NCBI RefSeq assembly: GCF_030269925.1
Contig: NC_085121.1
Location: forward strand, 4,853,501-4,917,500
Direction: 5' to 3'
DNA length: 64,000 nt
From: Bombyx mori
Taxonomy: Eukaryota > Arthropoda > Insecta > Lepidoptera > Bombycidae
The stretch's first letter is position 1; each line of letters begins with the position of its first letter. Below the pieces are notes generated by a model. The model did not search any database. It was not told where the DNA came from and saw only the letters and a program-made list of their open reading frames with translations. The position numbers and the translations under genes were made by a program. Below are positions 45,636 through 58,342 of the stretch, piece after piece.

Positions 45636-46449
45636 TTAATAGCGTCCATGCGATACGCTAACTACATACCAAGAGAGGAGCTGTCTGCTCGTCTGCCTGT
45701 CACGGCAATAAATTCAGTGCCTGAGTGTACCTTCTTCTTTCGAAAGTGCTTTGCTTCTGTACCCGTAACAAGAGAAAATCTTAGCTCGGTGCTTCTGAAG
45801 CCATTTTGGTTCATAGCCATAGTGAAACTACAAAATAATAGCCTCTTGTTATGTATGTGCAAAGGTAATTAGTCTCAACGGGTCGCATGAGAAAGATTAA
45901 CTAAAGTCTCTTACAAATCTTAGAAAGGCCGATCACGTAATCCTTATGCCATTTGTAGTTCCTAAATACCTTGTTCATTTTGAAAGGGATCCTTTTAGGA
46001 TTATAGTGATGTGAGCAAATATCGTCGGTAGTCTTTGAGATAAAAGGAACTAATGTTGTGTTGTTACTGGCAGGTGTAATTCAAGAATACAAAGACCGAA
46101 AATACGCTGTGATTTACTTATGTTTTTTTTCCTTAATCAAGTAAAATATATGTATAGTTATGTATTATATATTGATTGTATTGCGTATTGCGTATTAAGG
46201 TAATCAGATGGCCCTAATAGGTACGGGCACCAGATTAATACGATTATTTTGCTTGATACACTGTACCCATGTAATGTTATGCCTGAAACATTATCTTTTA
46301 AATCATCTCATACCCAAAATGTATTCATACAAACAATTTCCGAGGCGGCTTAACAAAATTGTGTAATAAAATGTATCGGATATTTTCAGTCGAATGAATT
46401 AATTTACAGTATATCTGTAGCCATGTCATAATAATCTACGTAGCTTTTG
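45636..46449. other. Intergenic, nothing recognised
   Basis: No supported feature. Confidence 0.4.
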
Positions 46450-46870
46450 AGTGTCGTAGCCTATAGGATTAGATGCTCGGTGTACTATTATCGCAACTAT
46501 GCCGGTGTTCTAATCCCGTAGACAGGTGCAGATTTCTCTAATGAAATACTTACTAAGCGCGTGTTCATAATTGGCTTCCATATTGAAAGAATAACATAGT
46601 TCTCGAACTCACGATAAAAGTCTAATTTGCGTAATTATTGGTGGTGTACGGGTATTTTTTGCCTACCTACCTATTTCTACAGCGAAGCTGTAATGCATAC
46701 CAGTTTAAAGGATGGGACGTCCAGTTTGAAGGATAGGACAAATGTTATACAGTGAAGATTTGGCAGCAGCGCTTAATTCGTGATGCCCCTGGGCAGCATT
46801 ATCTAATCAAAAAGTAGCCGTGAGGTTTTTCATCCGTGTATGCAACAATAAAAATAGAAATAAAAAAACT
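46450..46870 (+). mobile_element. Old Bm1 SINE, full extent
   Basis: A degraded head (CGTAGCCTATAGGATTAGATG, GGTGTTCTAATCCCG), TCTAATGAAATACTTACTAAG, a damaged body and an A-rich end keep the Bm1 order with many changes, so this is one of the oldest complete copies. Confidence 0.65.
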
Positions 46871-47290
46871 ACGCAACATAAGGTCGAAGTAACTCCTTAA
46901 CTAATACTTGAAGAAACGAGTAACTTAACCTTCAAACTCAAGCACCTAATTACCTTGCGGCAAAATTATGCAGGATGGTAGTTCAAATTCGAGCGAATTA
47001 AGCACTCGGGGGGAAAGTACGCACTAATAATCTATTATATAAAATATAATTCAGAATCGTAGGCAGTTTTGTACAAAAAGGCATTGTGTGTATATTACGA
47101 TAAGGTTGTAATCGTTTCTTCTGTTACGGGCAGCTCGATTTTTCATTAGAAAATGAACACGTGCCTGGCTTAGTACATGCCGGCCTGTAATTGCGCGTAG
47201 GTTAAAGAGAAACAAGATTTCGATGCCTATCGTGGTTTAAATTTGGTGAAAAAAAAACGTGTTCGCTAACAAATTAAAAATAAAAGATTA
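46871..47290. other. Intergenic, nothing recognised
   Basis: 46880-46990 may hold another very old Bm1 piece. Confidence 0.35.
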
Positions 47291-47520
47291 TCTATATGTA
47301 TAAAAATGAATTGCTGTTCGTTAGTCTCGCTAAAACTCATAACGGCTGGACCGATTTGGCTAATTTTGGTCTTGATTATTTGTGAAAGTCCAGAGAAGGT
47401 TTAAAAGGTAGATAAATATGAAAATGCTCGGAATTAAATAAAAATAACAATTTTGTTTTGGCTTTGATGTGTCCCCAGTCGGAAGGATTCCTTTTGTTTG
47501 TTTTAAATTTATTTTATACT
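47291..47520 (+). mobile_element. Helitron-like element, family 1, 3'-truncated
   Basis: Starts TCTATATGTATAAAAATGAA; breaks off at TTTATTTTATACT. The next bases (47521-47542) match the element's middle in the opposite direction, so the break involved an inversion. Confidence 0.75.
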
Positions 47521-47542
47521 TCATATTTATCTACCCTTTAAA

Positions 47543-47627
47543 CTTGTGGACCAGCTCAACCGTGAGTGTCCACGTTTCCGCTCCGTATGTCATGACAGGC
47601 AGGATGCACTGATTGAAGACTTTCGTC
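47543..47627 (-). pseudogene. RTE LINE fragment
   Basis: Minus frame reads T-K-V-F-N-Q-C-I-L-P-V-M-T-Y-G-A-E-T-W-T-L-T-V-E-L-V-H-K, the segment that directly precedes and overlaps the start of the RTE copy at 31142. Only 85 bp, cut at the right by a Bm1 tail. Confidence 0.85.
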
Positions 47628-47764
47628 TTTTTTTTTATTGCTTAGATAGGTGGACGAGCTCACAGCCCACCTGGTGTTAAGTAGTTACTGGTGCCCATAG
47701 ATATCTACGGCGTAAATGCGCCACCCACCTTGAGACATAAGTTCTAAGGTCTCAAGTATAGTCT
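47628..47764 (-). mobile_element. Bm1 SINE, 3' part
   Basis: T-run and tail to the TAAGGTCTCAAGTATAGT block; sits directly against the RTE fragment. Confidence 0.85.
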
Positions 47765-48428
47765 TTAGACTCTGTGGAATGGACGAGGAAAACGATTAAG
47801 CAGTTACATTGTGTAATACATAATAAACTAGAATGGCTGGAATAATAGCCCGAATAGCCCCGATAGCGATTAAATAGGGAAAAAAACCGAATGCAATTGA
47901 ATTTCAGTCTTGAGGTGAAGAGCATCACTCATGTTCTCGTGTAAACTACTTAGAAGCAGCTGGAGATTGGCAATCCAAGTACGAAAATAATTAAAAAGTA
48001 ACTCCTGCTTCGAAGAAAAACTTGATTACAGTGATGATTTATTTACCGAACCCTTTGTGAAGATCAAGGTACGAAGGTTTTATATTACTCTGAAATACCA
48101 CATGAGAGAATAAACACAAAGAAAAGAAAGAAAAGTGTCTCGTCGAAATATATTTTGTTTGTAAACTCTTCTAAGTTTTAATGAAATAAGAAACATCAAG
48201 TTAAGCAAATAAGAAAACCACACTCTTTAGACATAATTATTCTCAAGAATTATGAATGAGTGACGCAGCTTGGTTGGTATAGTAAAAAAAAATCCAAAGA
48301 TTTTGAAAAAGATTTAACATATACTAATAGATGTATCGAAGCGCATTTGTCCAGCTATAACTTAGATAAAAACTGGAGCCATCTGTTCAGAGACCAGTAT
48401 TGAATTATCTTGCATCAACGCAGATAAG
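47765..48428. other. AT-rich intergenic, nothing recognised
   Basis: No supported feature. Confidence 0.45.
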
Positions 48429-48861
48429 AAGTCGTCGTGGCCTAACGGATAAGACGTCCGGTGCATTCGTGTTGAGCGATGCACCGGTGTTCGAATCCCG
48501 CAGGCGGGTACCAATTTTTCTAATGAAATACGTACTCAACAAATGTTCACGATTGATTTCCACGGTGAAGGAATAACATCGTGTAATAAAAATGAAACCC
48601 GCAAAATTATAATTTGCGTAATTACTGGTGGTAGGACCTCTTGTGAGTCCGCACGGGTAGGTACCACCACCGTTTCGGTTTGAAGGGTGGGGCAGCCGTT
48701 GTAACTATAATTGAGACCTTAGAACTTATATCTCAAGGTGGGTGGCGCATTTACGTTGTAGATGTCTATGGGCTCCGGTAACCACTTAACACCAGGTGGG
48801 CTGTGAGCTCGTCCACTATATAGCCGCAATAAAAAAAAAAATAAAAAAAAAAAAAAAAACG
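48429..48861 (+). mobile_element. Bm1 SINE, full length, well preserved
   Basis: Head AAGTCGTCGTGGCCTAACGG, B-box region TGTTCGAATCCCG, complete body apart from a 35 bp deletion at ACCACCACCG|TTTCGG near 48670, and a long A-tail. Among the better preserved copies. Confidence 0.92.
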
Positions 48862-48989
48862 CCTCACTTGATGTATCTGCGTTTTACATTAGCGCGAAAC
48901 AATTTAGTATTACTATACTATTAAGAGACTTATTGTTTTTTACTTGTTAATAGTTACTTTAATAAATACTGCATAGGATAAATCGTACA

Positions 48990-49195
48990 TTGCCTGCTTA
49001 TTTCTGCTGCTAGGCAGTAATATGTTCCGGTTTGATGGTTGGAGCTGTCGTGGTACTATAGAAACTGACAGTTAGAACTCATGTTTGAAAATGGGTCTCA
49101 TGGCGGCAGCTAGGTTGTTAATGTTGTAGGCTCCGGTAACACTTTAACACCAGATAGGCCGAAAGCTCGATCAACCATCTATGCAACAATAATTT
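48990..49195 (+). repeat. Old Bm1 remnant
   Basis: CTGCTTATTTCTGCTGC ... GGCAGTAATATGTTCCGG ... GGCTCCGGTAACACTTTAAC follows Bm1 order. Confidence 0.6.
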
Positions 49196-49935
49196 TTTTG
49201 GCTAATATTGTCCGCAACTTGAATATTTTAGAACAAAATAATATGAATTTGAAATTCTGGCAATCAACACTAGTACCAATTTTGAAAAAGCTGCTTACAT
49301 ATTAAATCTACTAAAATGGTCATCACTCTGAAGCATTTCATAAAATGGGAGCGGTCTACTTTGGTGAAATAATGATTCTGAAACTTTAGTTTGACAAATA
49401 GTTAGGCAAATCAATTTAGCAAACACATATTGGCCACACATATTTATAATGGTGAATATTCAGTGAAAATTAACAAAAATAAAAGCGAATTTATAGTTTA
49501 AAACAAAGCGGTTCTTTAGCAAAAGGAAAGCGTAACATCTAAAGTCCGTTAGAAAAGCGATTTTCTGCCTGAGGTAGTCTGTTCACTCTGCGGCGGTTTA
49601 GCAAAACCTAATCCGGATTTCAAAACGTTTCCAAGAAACCAAATCTTCTCTTTAACCTTGACATTATTCAGGACTACCTTGTTTACAGGTGGGTATTGTG
49701 TTTTTTGGATTATGTTTTAATGAAATGAGGGCTCATAAAATTTTAGAGCTAATAAATGTTTACAAAATAAAGTAAGACGCTTTTAAAATTTTAAGGATAT
49801 ATTAATACGGTTAAAGGATCTTAAACGATAAAAATACGTATGCGACCCGTTTCCTTAAGTTACTAAAAATGTTTCGTTATCCAGTCACGGGAATTTAAGG
49901 TATATCAAATTGTAAACTAAAACTTTAGAAGTACC
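49196..49935. other. AT-rich intergenic, nothing recognised
   Basis: No supported feature. Confidence 0.45.
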
Positions 49936-50096
49936 CGTGAAGTCGCGTTTCTGATCCGGTGGTAGATTCTGCGAAGCACTGCTCTTGCTAGGGCCAGTAT
50001 TAGCAACACTCCGGTTTGAGCCCCGTGAGCTCACCTACATGTTAGGGCGAAGCTGACATAGCCTCTCAAGGATATCAGCATAGGTAGGAAAAAAAA
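49936..50096 (+). mobile_element. Family D repeat, A-tailed
   Basis: GATCCGGTGGTAGATTCTGC ... TTTGAGCCCCGTGAGCTCAC ... ACATAGCCTCTCAAGG, TAGGTAGG and an A-run. Confidence 0.7.
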
Positions 50097-50144
50097 AGAA
50101 CCAAACGGTTACTAGTGATGAAATCTCAGTATATACCATAACCA

Positions 50145-50305
50145 CTTCGAGACACGAATTCGAAATCTTCGCTGTATAACTTAATCCTCGAAACCGGAAC
50201 GCATGGCTGCTTCGTCGCAGAAATAAGCGGGTTGATGATACCTACATACATGAGCAGGTATACAGAAACATCTTACCACCAGTAACTAAGCAAAATCTGT
50301 AATTT
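50145..50305 (-). repeat. Old Bm1 remnant
   Basis: GGAACGCATGGCTGCTTCGTCGCAGAAATAAG and TTACCACCAGTAACTAAGC blocks, diverged. Confidence 0.55.
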
Positions 50306-51803
50306 TGAGTCATGGTTATCTTTTATTTGTGTATTTATTTAACTTTACGCAATGAGCACGGTGACGGATTTAAGGACCAAGACATTCTCTATCGATCAAC
50401 CAAGAGAGGTGTGATGATAGTGCTTTGTTTTTTTGGAAAATATATTTACATATTGATAAAGCTCATGATATGCAGACATGCACATACATATTACGATATC
50501 ATAAATAACATACAATTAATTATTTTAAGTAACCTGATTATGCCAAAATCGATCCTCGAATAAGATCCACTTTTTTGTACTCGTTGCTGCTGAGGATTTT
50601 AGTACATCCAAAAAATATTCGATACTGGCCACTGGCTCTGAATACGGCAGAAAGTTTTGATACTAATTTAAAAAACAAGATTAAACACACCAATTGATAG
50701 CGTGAGTTTACGAAATAATTTTATGTGTCATTCCTTTGGACATCATATTTCCAAGTTAATGTTTCTAACATTAAAATTTAATTAATTCCAGTCAGTAGGC
50801 GCGTTTCCTTTGCTACTTCACAAGCAGAGAGGCTTCGGGCAAACTAAAACAATTTTATTCTTCAGAAGTTCAAGCTACGTTCCATTTATATTGTGGACTG
50901 TTCGTGTTTAAATTCACGGCATTCCGACACTGAATACTGTTTTAGATTTTGAATTAATAGAATTTTAGGTGTGAAATATTTAGATAGGCAAACGGCCCTT
51001 TGGTGTGCGGTAGACAGAGCCAATATATAACACAAGTGAATCCAGCCTGAGACATGAGCTCGAAGTTTCAAATGAATTGAATACATGGTTCTACCCTTTA
51101 AATCTGGACTGGTGATTGTTACGTATCAGACGGGGATGGTGAATACCTACCGGTGCTGCATTGCGATACACCACTAATAGTAATAACGCATAATTACTAA
51201 TTTTTGGGTTTAATGTATGTTTCCTTGTGCTTAAACAAAAGTAAAGTACCTGCGCCATGATTAAAAATCTGGCATAGTCACTTAATGTGAACATACCGGG
51301 CGTATTAACCATTAGTTTACGGTAGTTTTCAAAGATAAATGTCATACATTTCGGAACATTAACCGAACGTTTAACACGTTTAAAAATTTTCCCAACAAAA
51401 TTACCACTTAAACGATACAATTCGAACAATAAATTCCGTATTAAGCGCAAAATGTCTGATAGCGGGATTTTATAACTACGCTATAAATCTGCGGCGACCG
51501 ATACAATCGACCAGCACTTTCACTCTGTTCGCGTTTTACGCGGTACGCAATAAACTTGAATGAAAGCCACGATACAAATTCGGACCCTTAAATTTATGGT
51601 GTTGCGTTGGTGTGACTTTAATTTTGTCTGAAATTCGTCGGCATTACATCGTAAAGGCGTCGTTGTTACAAAGCAAATTTCGCATGAGCATACTGGCTTG
51701 AAAATACTTCAGGCGTATATATGTATAATACTACCTGAACTTAGAAATATGTCGCTGCATGTAACTTAATACTTCCGTTTTCCTTTGAAGGTAATCTTCT
51801 GTA
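50306..51803. other. AT-rich intergenic, nothing recognised
   Basis: Open frames at 50312-50563 and 51091-51450 have no recognisable domains. The second may overlap a very old Bm1 piece near 51040-51220. Confidence 0.4.
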
Positions 51804-52096
51804 TCTATATATATAAAAATGAATTGCTGTTCGTTAGTCTCGCTAAAACTCGAGAACGGCTGGACCGATTTGTCTAATTTTGGTCTTGAATTATTTGTGG
51901 GAGCCCAGAGAAGGTTTAAAAGGTTTAAATGGTAAATGAAAATGCTCTGAATTAAATAAAAATAACAATTTTGTTTTTCCATTCATATGTCCCCCGTCGG
52001 ACGGATTCCTTTTGTTTGTTTTAAGTTTATTTTATACAAAAGTTTAGGTCTTCTATTTATCGATTGAGGCACTACGAAGTCTGCCAGATCAGCTAG
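51804..52096 (+). mobile_element. Helitron-like element, family 1, complete
   Basis: TC at 51804 after TA, ends GCACTACGAAGTCTGCC, seven bases and CTAG at 52093-52096 followed by T. Confidence 0.75.
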
Positions 52097-52798
52097 TTGT
52101 TAATAAAATGTAGTTATGTATCCCTTATTAAATATATTATTACTTTTCTGAGACAAACATGACAGCGATATCTCACTGTTGAGAAATAGAACAGCTTCGA
52201 CTAATAAAAACGTATATACGTATATAAGTATATATATTTTTCTGAACAGATTTTTTTCATCATTAGTCTATAGACGTTTCTTTTTGGATATGAAGGAAAT
52301 CACCCGACCTCCATCTACACATTGGGATTGTTAACTAATGCCCCATGTTGTTCAACAGCTTGAGTTCGAACCTCGGATGAGACAAAGCACATCTCATGAA
52401 ATTCACGCGGAGTGTATATCTCTCCGCTAACCTGCTTACACAATGGTCATAGCTTAATATCTTCTCCTTCTCCTCCTCAAGTAGCTATCCTCGTATCTGA
52501 GAGTCAGGAGCATCACTCTTATGTTTTATCATTAACGTAGGTAACGTTCCTTGGCGTCATCCAACACACACACTAAAAGAATTTTTTTCGGAATAATTGT
52601 TGATGTGTTAGTAAAAATGTAAACCAGAGAGCGCAGTACCCAACGTAACGAAATTGCTTTGTAACAAGATACACACGACTGTAAGGACATTTATGTAACA
52701 CGTGCCTTTAGCCTTAAAGTAAATTATTAAAGTAAATTTTGTTAGTATAACGAGATGATTCTTTTAGGCTGGCGTGCATTACTGTAGACTTTATTAAA
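52097..52798. other. Intergenic, nothing recognised
   Basis: No supported feature. Confidence 0.45.
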
Positions 52799-52971
52799 TT
52801 TTTTGCTTAGATGGGTAGATGATCTCGCGGTCTGGTTTTAAGTGCTTACCGAAGCCCATAGAGATCAACTACCTAAACGCACCATCCTCCTTGAAACATG
52901 AATTCTAAGTCTCACTTTTACAGTAGGTACAACGGCTACTCCACCCTTGAAACCGAAACGCATTATTGCTT
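52799..52971 (-). mobile_element. Bm1 SINE, truncated and old
   Basis: GCTTAGATGGGTAGATGATC, AGCCCATAGAGATC, ACCGAAACGCATTATTGC blocks in Bm1 order. Confidence 0.7.
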
Positions 52972-53151
52972 ATTAAAGCGTTATTTTTTATCTTGTAAGG
53001 TGGGAAAAAACTTTCCGAATTATTTTATTTATTTATTGGTAACACTCGTCTATAGATAATAAATAAATTAATCAATTGACAAACAAAAAAAATATAAAGC
53101 TACTGAAACTTATTTATCTTTGCCTTTGCCTTTGTTCTGTTACATTTTTGT

Positions 53152-53380
53152 TTTTTATTTTTATTGCTATTGTAGGCACGAACATACGGCCCATCTGATG
53201 GTGAGTGATTACCGTCGCCCATGGACTTCAGCAATGTCAGGGGCAGAGCCAGGCCACTGCCTACCGCTTAATTAATCTCCACAAGCCTCGTTTGAAGAAG
53301 GACAGGTCATCTCATTCGAGGGGAGCTCTCTCGAGGGGAGCTCATTCCAAAACCGATTGGTACGTAGTTCAAAAGTCGTT
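53152..53380 (-). mobile_element. Family B element, near full length
   Basis: Reversed B tail through GGCAATGTCAGGGGCAGAGC-type body, the CTCCACAAGCCTCGTTTGAA block and beyond. TCGAGGGGAGCTC is doubled at 53317-53343. Confidence 0.75.
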
Positions 53381-54151
53381 CAAAAAGGATCTAGACTTAA
53401 TTGCTGAGACCTATAGGCATTAAGCGCGAGCACCTGTGCCCTATCTTAGAACTTTGAAATGTCTGCTGATATTTATAAATACATTTATAATTAAATAAGA
53501 TAATTTTCATACTGAAATTCATATTCATTTGGAACAAAAATAGGTACTTAGGTAGGTCGGTGTAAACAAACTTTAAGACCTATACAATAATAATCGATAA
53601 CGGCGACTGACTGGTCACGGTGTTTATTCAATTTCAATTACATTAACATTTGGGTTCAAAACCAACAGTCTTCAACCTTCTGAGTGTAATATTACACAAC
53701 GAATAAATTATTAAACTACCACCTTCTATTCACCTTTTCCATATTTATACAACCATAACCGTTTGTTATTGTAAGTACAACGTTTTAATACGAAAGTTCG
53801 TATTGCGTTGTATATTCAACTGGATATCCCTTCAGGCTTAACATAATTCATGAACTTAGTAACATTTAATCCTAAACTCAAAGGAAAGTACAATAATAAA
53901 TCAGTGCTCTCGAAGAGTTTAATGTTCGGTGGAACAAATAAATTCACGGACAACGGAAATAAACTGAGGTCAGACATAAATCTAATAAAACTACATTAAA
54001 CTTACATCTATTAATGTTAGAATCTAAATAAGCAGCTTCATCTTATGTAATTACATCCCTGTACATCGACAGCGCTGTGAAAGAAATAAGTTGATAATTA
54101 AGTGGAGATAATTATTATAATTAAATGATTTTTAAATCTAATATTTTGTTA
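53381..54151. other. AT-rich intergenic, nothing recognised
   Basis: No supported feature. Confidence 0.45.
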
Positions 54152-54215
54152 CATTGCTCACTCACCTAATGGTAAGTAGTCATCGTCGCTAATGGAGATC
54201 AGCAATGCCAGTACC
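54152..54215 (-). repeat. Old family B tail
   Basis: CTCACTCACCTAATGGTAAG ... CATCGTCGC ... ATCAGCAATGCCAG. Confidence 0.5.
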
Positions 54216-54689
54216 AATAAGAAATAGATCGTTGGGCTTATTCATTTCACAATATGGTAAAAAATAACAGTTGTCACGTTTTGGCGTGTGAGTTTTAACA
54301 ACACCGCAACTAGGATTAAAGACAAAAAAATGCATTCACCAATAGAACAGAGAGAAGACAATATGGTAATATTACTTTTTTTGTTTGGTTCCTAGCAGCA
54401 ATGAAATCAGTGACTATTATCTACAAAACCGGCGCGATTTATTATTTCATAACAGTACGGAATCATATCCATTACGGGATTGATTACAATCAATCTATAA
54501 TATAATGATACCCCTTTATATAAATGTAACTGAAAAACATAAAATCATGTAGATCATTCATTCATTGCTTGATACCGATGGCTCATAATTATTACTCTTC
54601 CATTGCTAGGGCGGATGGCCGACCTCGGGGGAATCGGAAATTCATAAAACTAACATTCAAGATTCTTTTGTGCTTGTAGTACAATAAAT
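54216..54689. other. Intergenic, nothing recognised
   Basis: No supported feature. Confidence 0.4.
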
Positions 54690-54940
54690 TTTCACTGGAG
54701 GTAGGACCTCTTGTGAGTCCACACGTGTAGGTACCACCACCACGCCTATTTCTGCCCTGAAGCAGTAATGCGTTTCGGTTTGAAGGGTGGGGCAGCCGTT
54801 CTAACTATACTGAGACCTTAGAACTCATATCTCAAGGTAGGTGGCGGCATTTACGTTGTAGATGTCAATGGGCTCCAGTAACCACTTAAAACCAGGTGGC
54901 ATGTGAGCTCGTCCACCCACTTAAGCAATATTAAAAAAAA
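54690..54940 (+). mobile_element. Bm1 SINE, 5'-truncated
   Basis: From GGAGGTAGGACCTCTTGTGA to the A-rich tail. Confidence 0.88.
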
Positions 54941-54944
54941 TGGA

Positions 54945-55110
54945 GAGCATGTCGTTAATATATATCATGAGATGCATGGGGGGAGCACTGAACCTAATGG
55001 AACGCCAGCCTTGATGATCATAGCAACGGAGTAGCAACTATCAACGGCGTCTTTGATTCTTAATCCATTCAAAAATCTGGCTTTGGTTTGTTAGACGACT
55101 GTTACCTTTA
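54945..55110 (-). pseudogene. Old LINE RT remnant
   Basis: Minus frame gives R-F-L-N-G-L-R-I-K-D-A-V-D, then I-K-A-G-V-P-L-G-S-V-L (RT motif A-G-V-P-Q-G-S-V-L with Q changed to L). After a frameshift it reads L-M-I-Y-I-N-D-M-L. Only this short RT palm segment is readable. Confidence 0.65.
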
Positions 55111-55366
55111 TTTATCTTGCCTATATACCATCGTATATATACCACGCATTACGTGTTATCGGCGTAACATGTCTCCTTATAATGCTGCATAGGGATTTGA
55201 CATGAGTTTTACGATCGACCGCCTGCCTGAAGTCAACCCTCCTTAGGTTGTCAAGTCTCCAGTAGTATATCCATTGAAACGTGACGTAGAGGGAGACTTG
55301 TTTGTTTCTTATTTTGGTGTTTCTTTTACTACATTCAATTTTGGTTCTGTGATTTGTATTTTATTA

Positions 55367-55658
55367 CTAACTGACCCGGCAGACTTCGTAGTGCCTCAAT
55401 CGATAAAGAAAGTCCTAAACTTTTGTATAAAAAACTTAAAAAAAAAAACAAAATGAATCCGTCCGACAGGGGACACATCAAAGGAAAAACAAAATTGTTT
55501 GTTTTTATATAATTCCGAGCATTTTCATATTTATTCACCTTTTAAACCTTCTCTAGACTTCCACGAATAATTGAAGACGAAAATTAGCCAAATCGATCCA
55601 GCCGTTCTCGAGTTCTAGCGAGACTAACGAACAGCAAATATTTTATTATATATATAGA
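55367..55658 (-). mobile_element. Helitron-like element, family 1
   Basis: Minus-strand copy; 3' end CAGTTAG in place of CAGCTAG, 5' end TCTATATATATAATAAAAT slightly changed. Confidence 0.7.
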
Positions 55659-57092
55659 AGATTATAATAAACATTTACACTAAAATATATATTTTCAAAT
55701 ATCAAAAGATTAAAATGGTTTATGACTGTTACTGTTAATTATGATTTTACTAGGTGGATATTATTATCTTTATAAAATTCTCGTATTATTGTAATGGAAT
55801 AATGCAAGTCCATGTCTTGTAATATGTAAGCCGCACGTATCAGCAGCATCCGTCTAATCTGCTTTGTTAACGTTTCAGAATCATAATATGGCACCGGTAA
55901 CCGTGTGACATTTTGAATTACGTGTCGACAACTTACATAATGTATTTCAGAGAAATCTGTTTCGTTCTGAGACAAGTTTAAAGCACAGATCTATTTACAT
56001 ATTGTTATTATCTATCTGCAACATGCTTTGCCGGAAGTTATGTGAATTTGGAATTGGTGAATTTTTATTGCTTTGTTGAGGAGTCAAGAATATGATTCAC
56101 CTGATGAAGATTGCTTACTGCTGTCTATTGGTAAGGGCGACTTTGTCGTATCTCTGCCTATCATACAAAATGAATTAATAAATTACAGTTTTTTAAGGAA
56201 AGCAAAGCCGTTATTACAGTTTCACTGACAATTCAAGATGAGAAATAGATTTAACAGGTAATCTAAGTAAAATAAATTGACTCATAAATAATTTTTACAT
56301 AAATACAACCTTAAATCTTGATGCACAACATTTACAATTAGTTAAAATGGTGTGTCTAATCTGAGCGTCCAAATACGTCACCTGTTAAAAATACACCCTA
56401 ATCTGTATTCCCAAATGCACTAAAACAAATATAACGTCAAAAATATCATAATATTTTAGCTTATATACATGAAACCTATCATATTTTCTTATGTTGGGAC
56501 ACACACCCACACAGATGTATATAAAAACATCTCTAATTTTTTTTTTGTTGGGTTTTCAACCATTAACTTATACACCACTTACCTATACAAAATAGGCAGG
56601 CATTAAGATTATAAAACGTTTTATTACCGCCGGTACCGGAATACTTAACAAGAAACTTTTACAAATTATCGGAATTCGCATATCATTGCTCCAAATTGCT
56701 GAACCATTTATACGCCTGTTCCCTCGAGACGGTGTTTGGTCAATCATTAATCTTTTGATCTCGGTAAAGTGGCTTATATTATATGCATGAGATTAAACAT
56801 AATAATGTGTATATGTAAGTACAGTTGATTTTATTAGCTAGGTTATAAAACAAGAAAAATACTATTTAAAAAATGGAGGCCTTCGCGCGAAAGAGGTCTT
56901 AGTATTTTTTCTTTAATTTGAAATTTCTATTCATATCTCTGTTTTTATCTTTAATTTGATTTTTTTAATTGTTTTTATTACCTTATTACTTGTACATATA
57001 TGTTATTATCAAAATTATCTGTGCTGTCATAAAGATAAAATTGTAAAAAGTACTGTTGATTGTATACTGTGTTTGTAGCGTAAGAGTTTTAT
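55659..57092. other. AT-rich intergenic, nothing recognised
   Basis: A weak family B trace (ATTCACCTGATGAAGATTGC) lies near 56096. Confidence 0.4.
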
Positions 57093-57290
57093 TACCTATT
57101 TCTGCCGTGAAGCAGTAATGCGTTTCGGTTTGAAGGGTGGGGCAGCCGTTGTAACTATACTGAGACCTTACAACTTATATCTCAAGGTGGGTGGCGCATT
57201 TACGTTGTAGATGTCTATGGGCTCCAGTAACCACTTAACATCAGGTGGGCTGTGAGCTCGTACACCCAACTAAGCGATAAAAAAAAAAGT
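57093..57290 (+). mobile_element. Bm1 SINE, 5'-truncated
   Basis: Starts TACCTATTTCTGCCGTGAAG; well conserved to the A-tail. Confidence 0.9.
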
Positions 57291-58013
57291 TTTATTAACT
57301 ATGTATACGAATATTTTTTGTATATGACATTAAGAAAATAAACGAAAAAGTATAATAAATAAAACTAGTTTAAGTCTTGATGCGTTTGTAATTATGATGA
57401 TTACGCTAAGACAATTATTAAGTATTAAAAATACTTCACATTCGATTGCTCTAAGCTTTCGTTTGCATTGTGGGTACTGGAGTGTCAATAAACGGAGAGT
57501 GATAAATGTCTTCGACAAAAATACTACCTCTCTCTCAAGCATCGAACCGCGATCTGTGGCGCAACGATCAGCAACATGGTTCGTGCTTACAGTCGAATCA
57601 GTAACGCTTCTAATCCGCCTCGAAATATTTTACTACGTTTACACTATCGTTCTAAGAAGTGTGAAAATTATTAGCATCTATTGCTTCATTCACTTTCACT
57701 AAAATATCGGATGGTGTTTGTATCGCAAACATATACGCGTGTTGGATAGATTTCACCTAAATAACCTCCAAGAAATTTTCGAAAAATCAATAAAACCTAA
57801 TAATTTCAAAGACATTCTTGGCCATCTTTATTTATGTTCAGTTCAAAATCGGAAAATATTGGAGAATGATAAAATATTATAAAAACAATGTTGATTTATT
57901 CAAGCCGTGTTCTGTCTTGACAATCTTGTTATCTTTCCAAACAAAGGCTAGGAGCCTCAAAAGTAATTATCTAAAAAATAATACTTATACATACACACAG
58001 TTAAAAAATTTTA
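57291..58013. other. AT-rich intergenic, nothing recognised
   Basis: No supported feature. Confidence 0.45.
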
Positions 58014-58342
58014 TTTTTTTATTGCTTAGATGTTTGGACGAGCTCACAGCCCACCTGGTGTTAAATGGTTACTGGAGCCCATAGACATCTACAACATAAA
58101 TGCGCCACCCACCTTGAGATATAAGTTCTAAGGTCTCAAGTATAGTTACAACGGCTGCCCTACCCTTCAAACCGAAACGCATTACTGCTTCACGGCAGAA
58201 ATAGGCGGGGCGGTGGTACCTACCCGTGCGGACTCACAAGAGGTCCTACCACCAGTAATTACGCAAATTATCATTTTGCGGGTTTGATTTTTATTACACG
58301 GTGTTATTCCTTCACCGTGGATGTCAATCGTGAACATTTGTT
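58014..58342 (-). mobile_element. Bm1 SINE lacking only the tRNA-like head
   Basis: T-run through CAATCGTGAACATTTGTT; ends just before the head. Confidence 0.9.

Noticed and set aside
51091..51450. 119-codon minus frame
   Set aside because: AT-rich, no motif, partly overlaps what may be an ancient SINE.
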